A stretch of DNA of 64,000 nucleotides from Ridgeia piscesae (Eukaryota; Annelida; Polychaeta; Sabellida; Siboglinidae): NCBI GenBank assembly GCA_025642075.2, contig JAODUO010000860.1, positions 62,001-126,000 of the forward strand. Direction: 5' to 3'. The notes beneath the pieces were generated by a model that was not told the origin of the DNA, searched no databases, and saw only the letters and a list, made by a program, of their open reading frames with translations. The first letter of the stretch is position 1. Every line of letters starts with the position of its first letter. Made by a program: the position numbers and the translations under genes. Shown here in pieces: positions 63,375 through 64,000 of this stretch.

Positions 63375-64000
63375 AGTCCAGCTTAATGCAGTTAACTCAT
63401 CGTCTCGGCGAGTGCGACTACGGGGTCCTTTCTTTAACCGTAGTTATGTGGGTGGGATTGGTACAAATGTTATGCAAAGTTGTCTGGTGCCAAACATTGC
63501 ATGTGACCGAACCACTGAGAGTCGCTGAAATACGAGTATGGATGCAGGCTGTTGCTCGGATAGTGTCAACAGAGGTGACAAGTGGCGCAGTCCCCCGTGC
63601 ATCGACCTGCGCGGGAACGGGAAGAAGGGTGAACTTTTCGCGGGACGTTCTTCGTCGTTCATCGTGATGGGACTCCGGTAGCTCTGGTGTAGAATGCTGT
63701 CAGTCACAGATCTTCCAAGGTGCCATGAGTCTTTTGTGTCCCTGGAGGTTAGAATTCAGTAAAGTGGGGCTTAGCTATGTAATTGATTTAAAAACACAAA
63801 GCCGCCTGTTTTATATACTAACAGCACCCCCACCCAATCGTATGTGTTTGTTCTGACTTTTGGCTATGATGATATAACCACGAGTATAGGCGGAGCCTGG
63901 TGGCAAGGGGGCACGTGCCCCTTGCCTTTGTATATTTCCAAGTTTTTTTAATGCAGCGGCGAAAAATGTCAACAGCTCCACCTTATGCCCATTTCCCAAT
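63375..64000. other. No gene recognised
   Basis: Unique DNA to the window end. A near-palindrome, AAGGGGGCACGTGCCCCTT, lies at about 63906-63924 and contains an E box. Such C/G-palindromes also occur in mobile elements, but no further element structure is visible. Confidence 0.45.

Noticed and set aside
62719..63528. 269-codon His/Ser/Leu/Thr-rich open frame
   Set aside because: It is a translation of the (CTCA)n/(CAC)n satellite, with no non-repeat domain.

Overview
The window is nuclear DNA of an animal. Two multi-exon genes on the plus strand are separated by long, AT-rich, intron- and repeat-laden DNA. Simple-sequence repeats are extraordinarily abundant: (GT)n, (AT)n, (CT)n, (CGTG)n and (CTCA)n/(CAC)n tracts of 50 to 600 bp. 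There is also a tRNA-derived SINE family. Both genes are non-clustered-type protocadherins whose whole ectodomain and transmembrane segment sit in one large exon. This picture suits a lophotrochozoan, most likely a mollusc, but the phylum is an inference and no species can be named.

Layout. 1-24 kb: no recognisable gene; microsatellites, a (TTTGGG)n block (3.60-3.75 kb), a 36-bp minisatellite (4.33-5.46 kb), a polypyrimidine tract (11.65-12.26 kb), a long AT-rich stretch (12.3-23.4 kb) and one minus-strand SINE (23.4-23.7 kb). 24.07-33.90 kb: protocadherin gene A, four coding exons with consistent splice sites and phases, encoding about 1088 residues: signal peptide, seven cadherin repeats, one membrane segment and a cytoplasmic tail ending ASQV. 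Its introns carry SINE pieces and an 11-copy 34-bp minisatellite, and its probable 3'UTR carries four Pumilio-type motifs. 34-48 kb: no recognised gene; a nearly identical 1.4-kb tandem duplication (40.6-43.5 kb), a diverged repeat pair (36.6 and 45.6 kb) and very long microsatellites. 48.5-49.0 kb: a GC/CpG-rich block that may be the promoter or non-coding first exon of the second gene. 49.3-49.9 kb: a foldback repeat with (AT)n cores. 53.5-60.5 kb: protocadherin gene B, two coding exons, the same seven-repeat architecture and the same C-terminal ASQV, but much more GC-rich and carrying one apparent single-base frameshift near 55,536-55,542. 60.5-64 kb: short repeats and a 618-bp (CTCA)/(CAC) satellite.

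The two genes are tandem head-to-tail paralogues. They share a Cys-x5-Cys loop in EC1, degenerate calcium ligands around EC5-EC7, a DSGxGS tail motif and a class I PDZ-type C terminus, so they probably encode related adhesion receptors that use the same cytoplasmic partners. Gene B is flanked by two inverted copies of a roughly 400-bp non-coding element (51.9-52.3 kb and 61.3-61.75 kb) with long blocks of perfect identity. This inverted pair is the least explained structure in the window and the best candidate for something undescribed.
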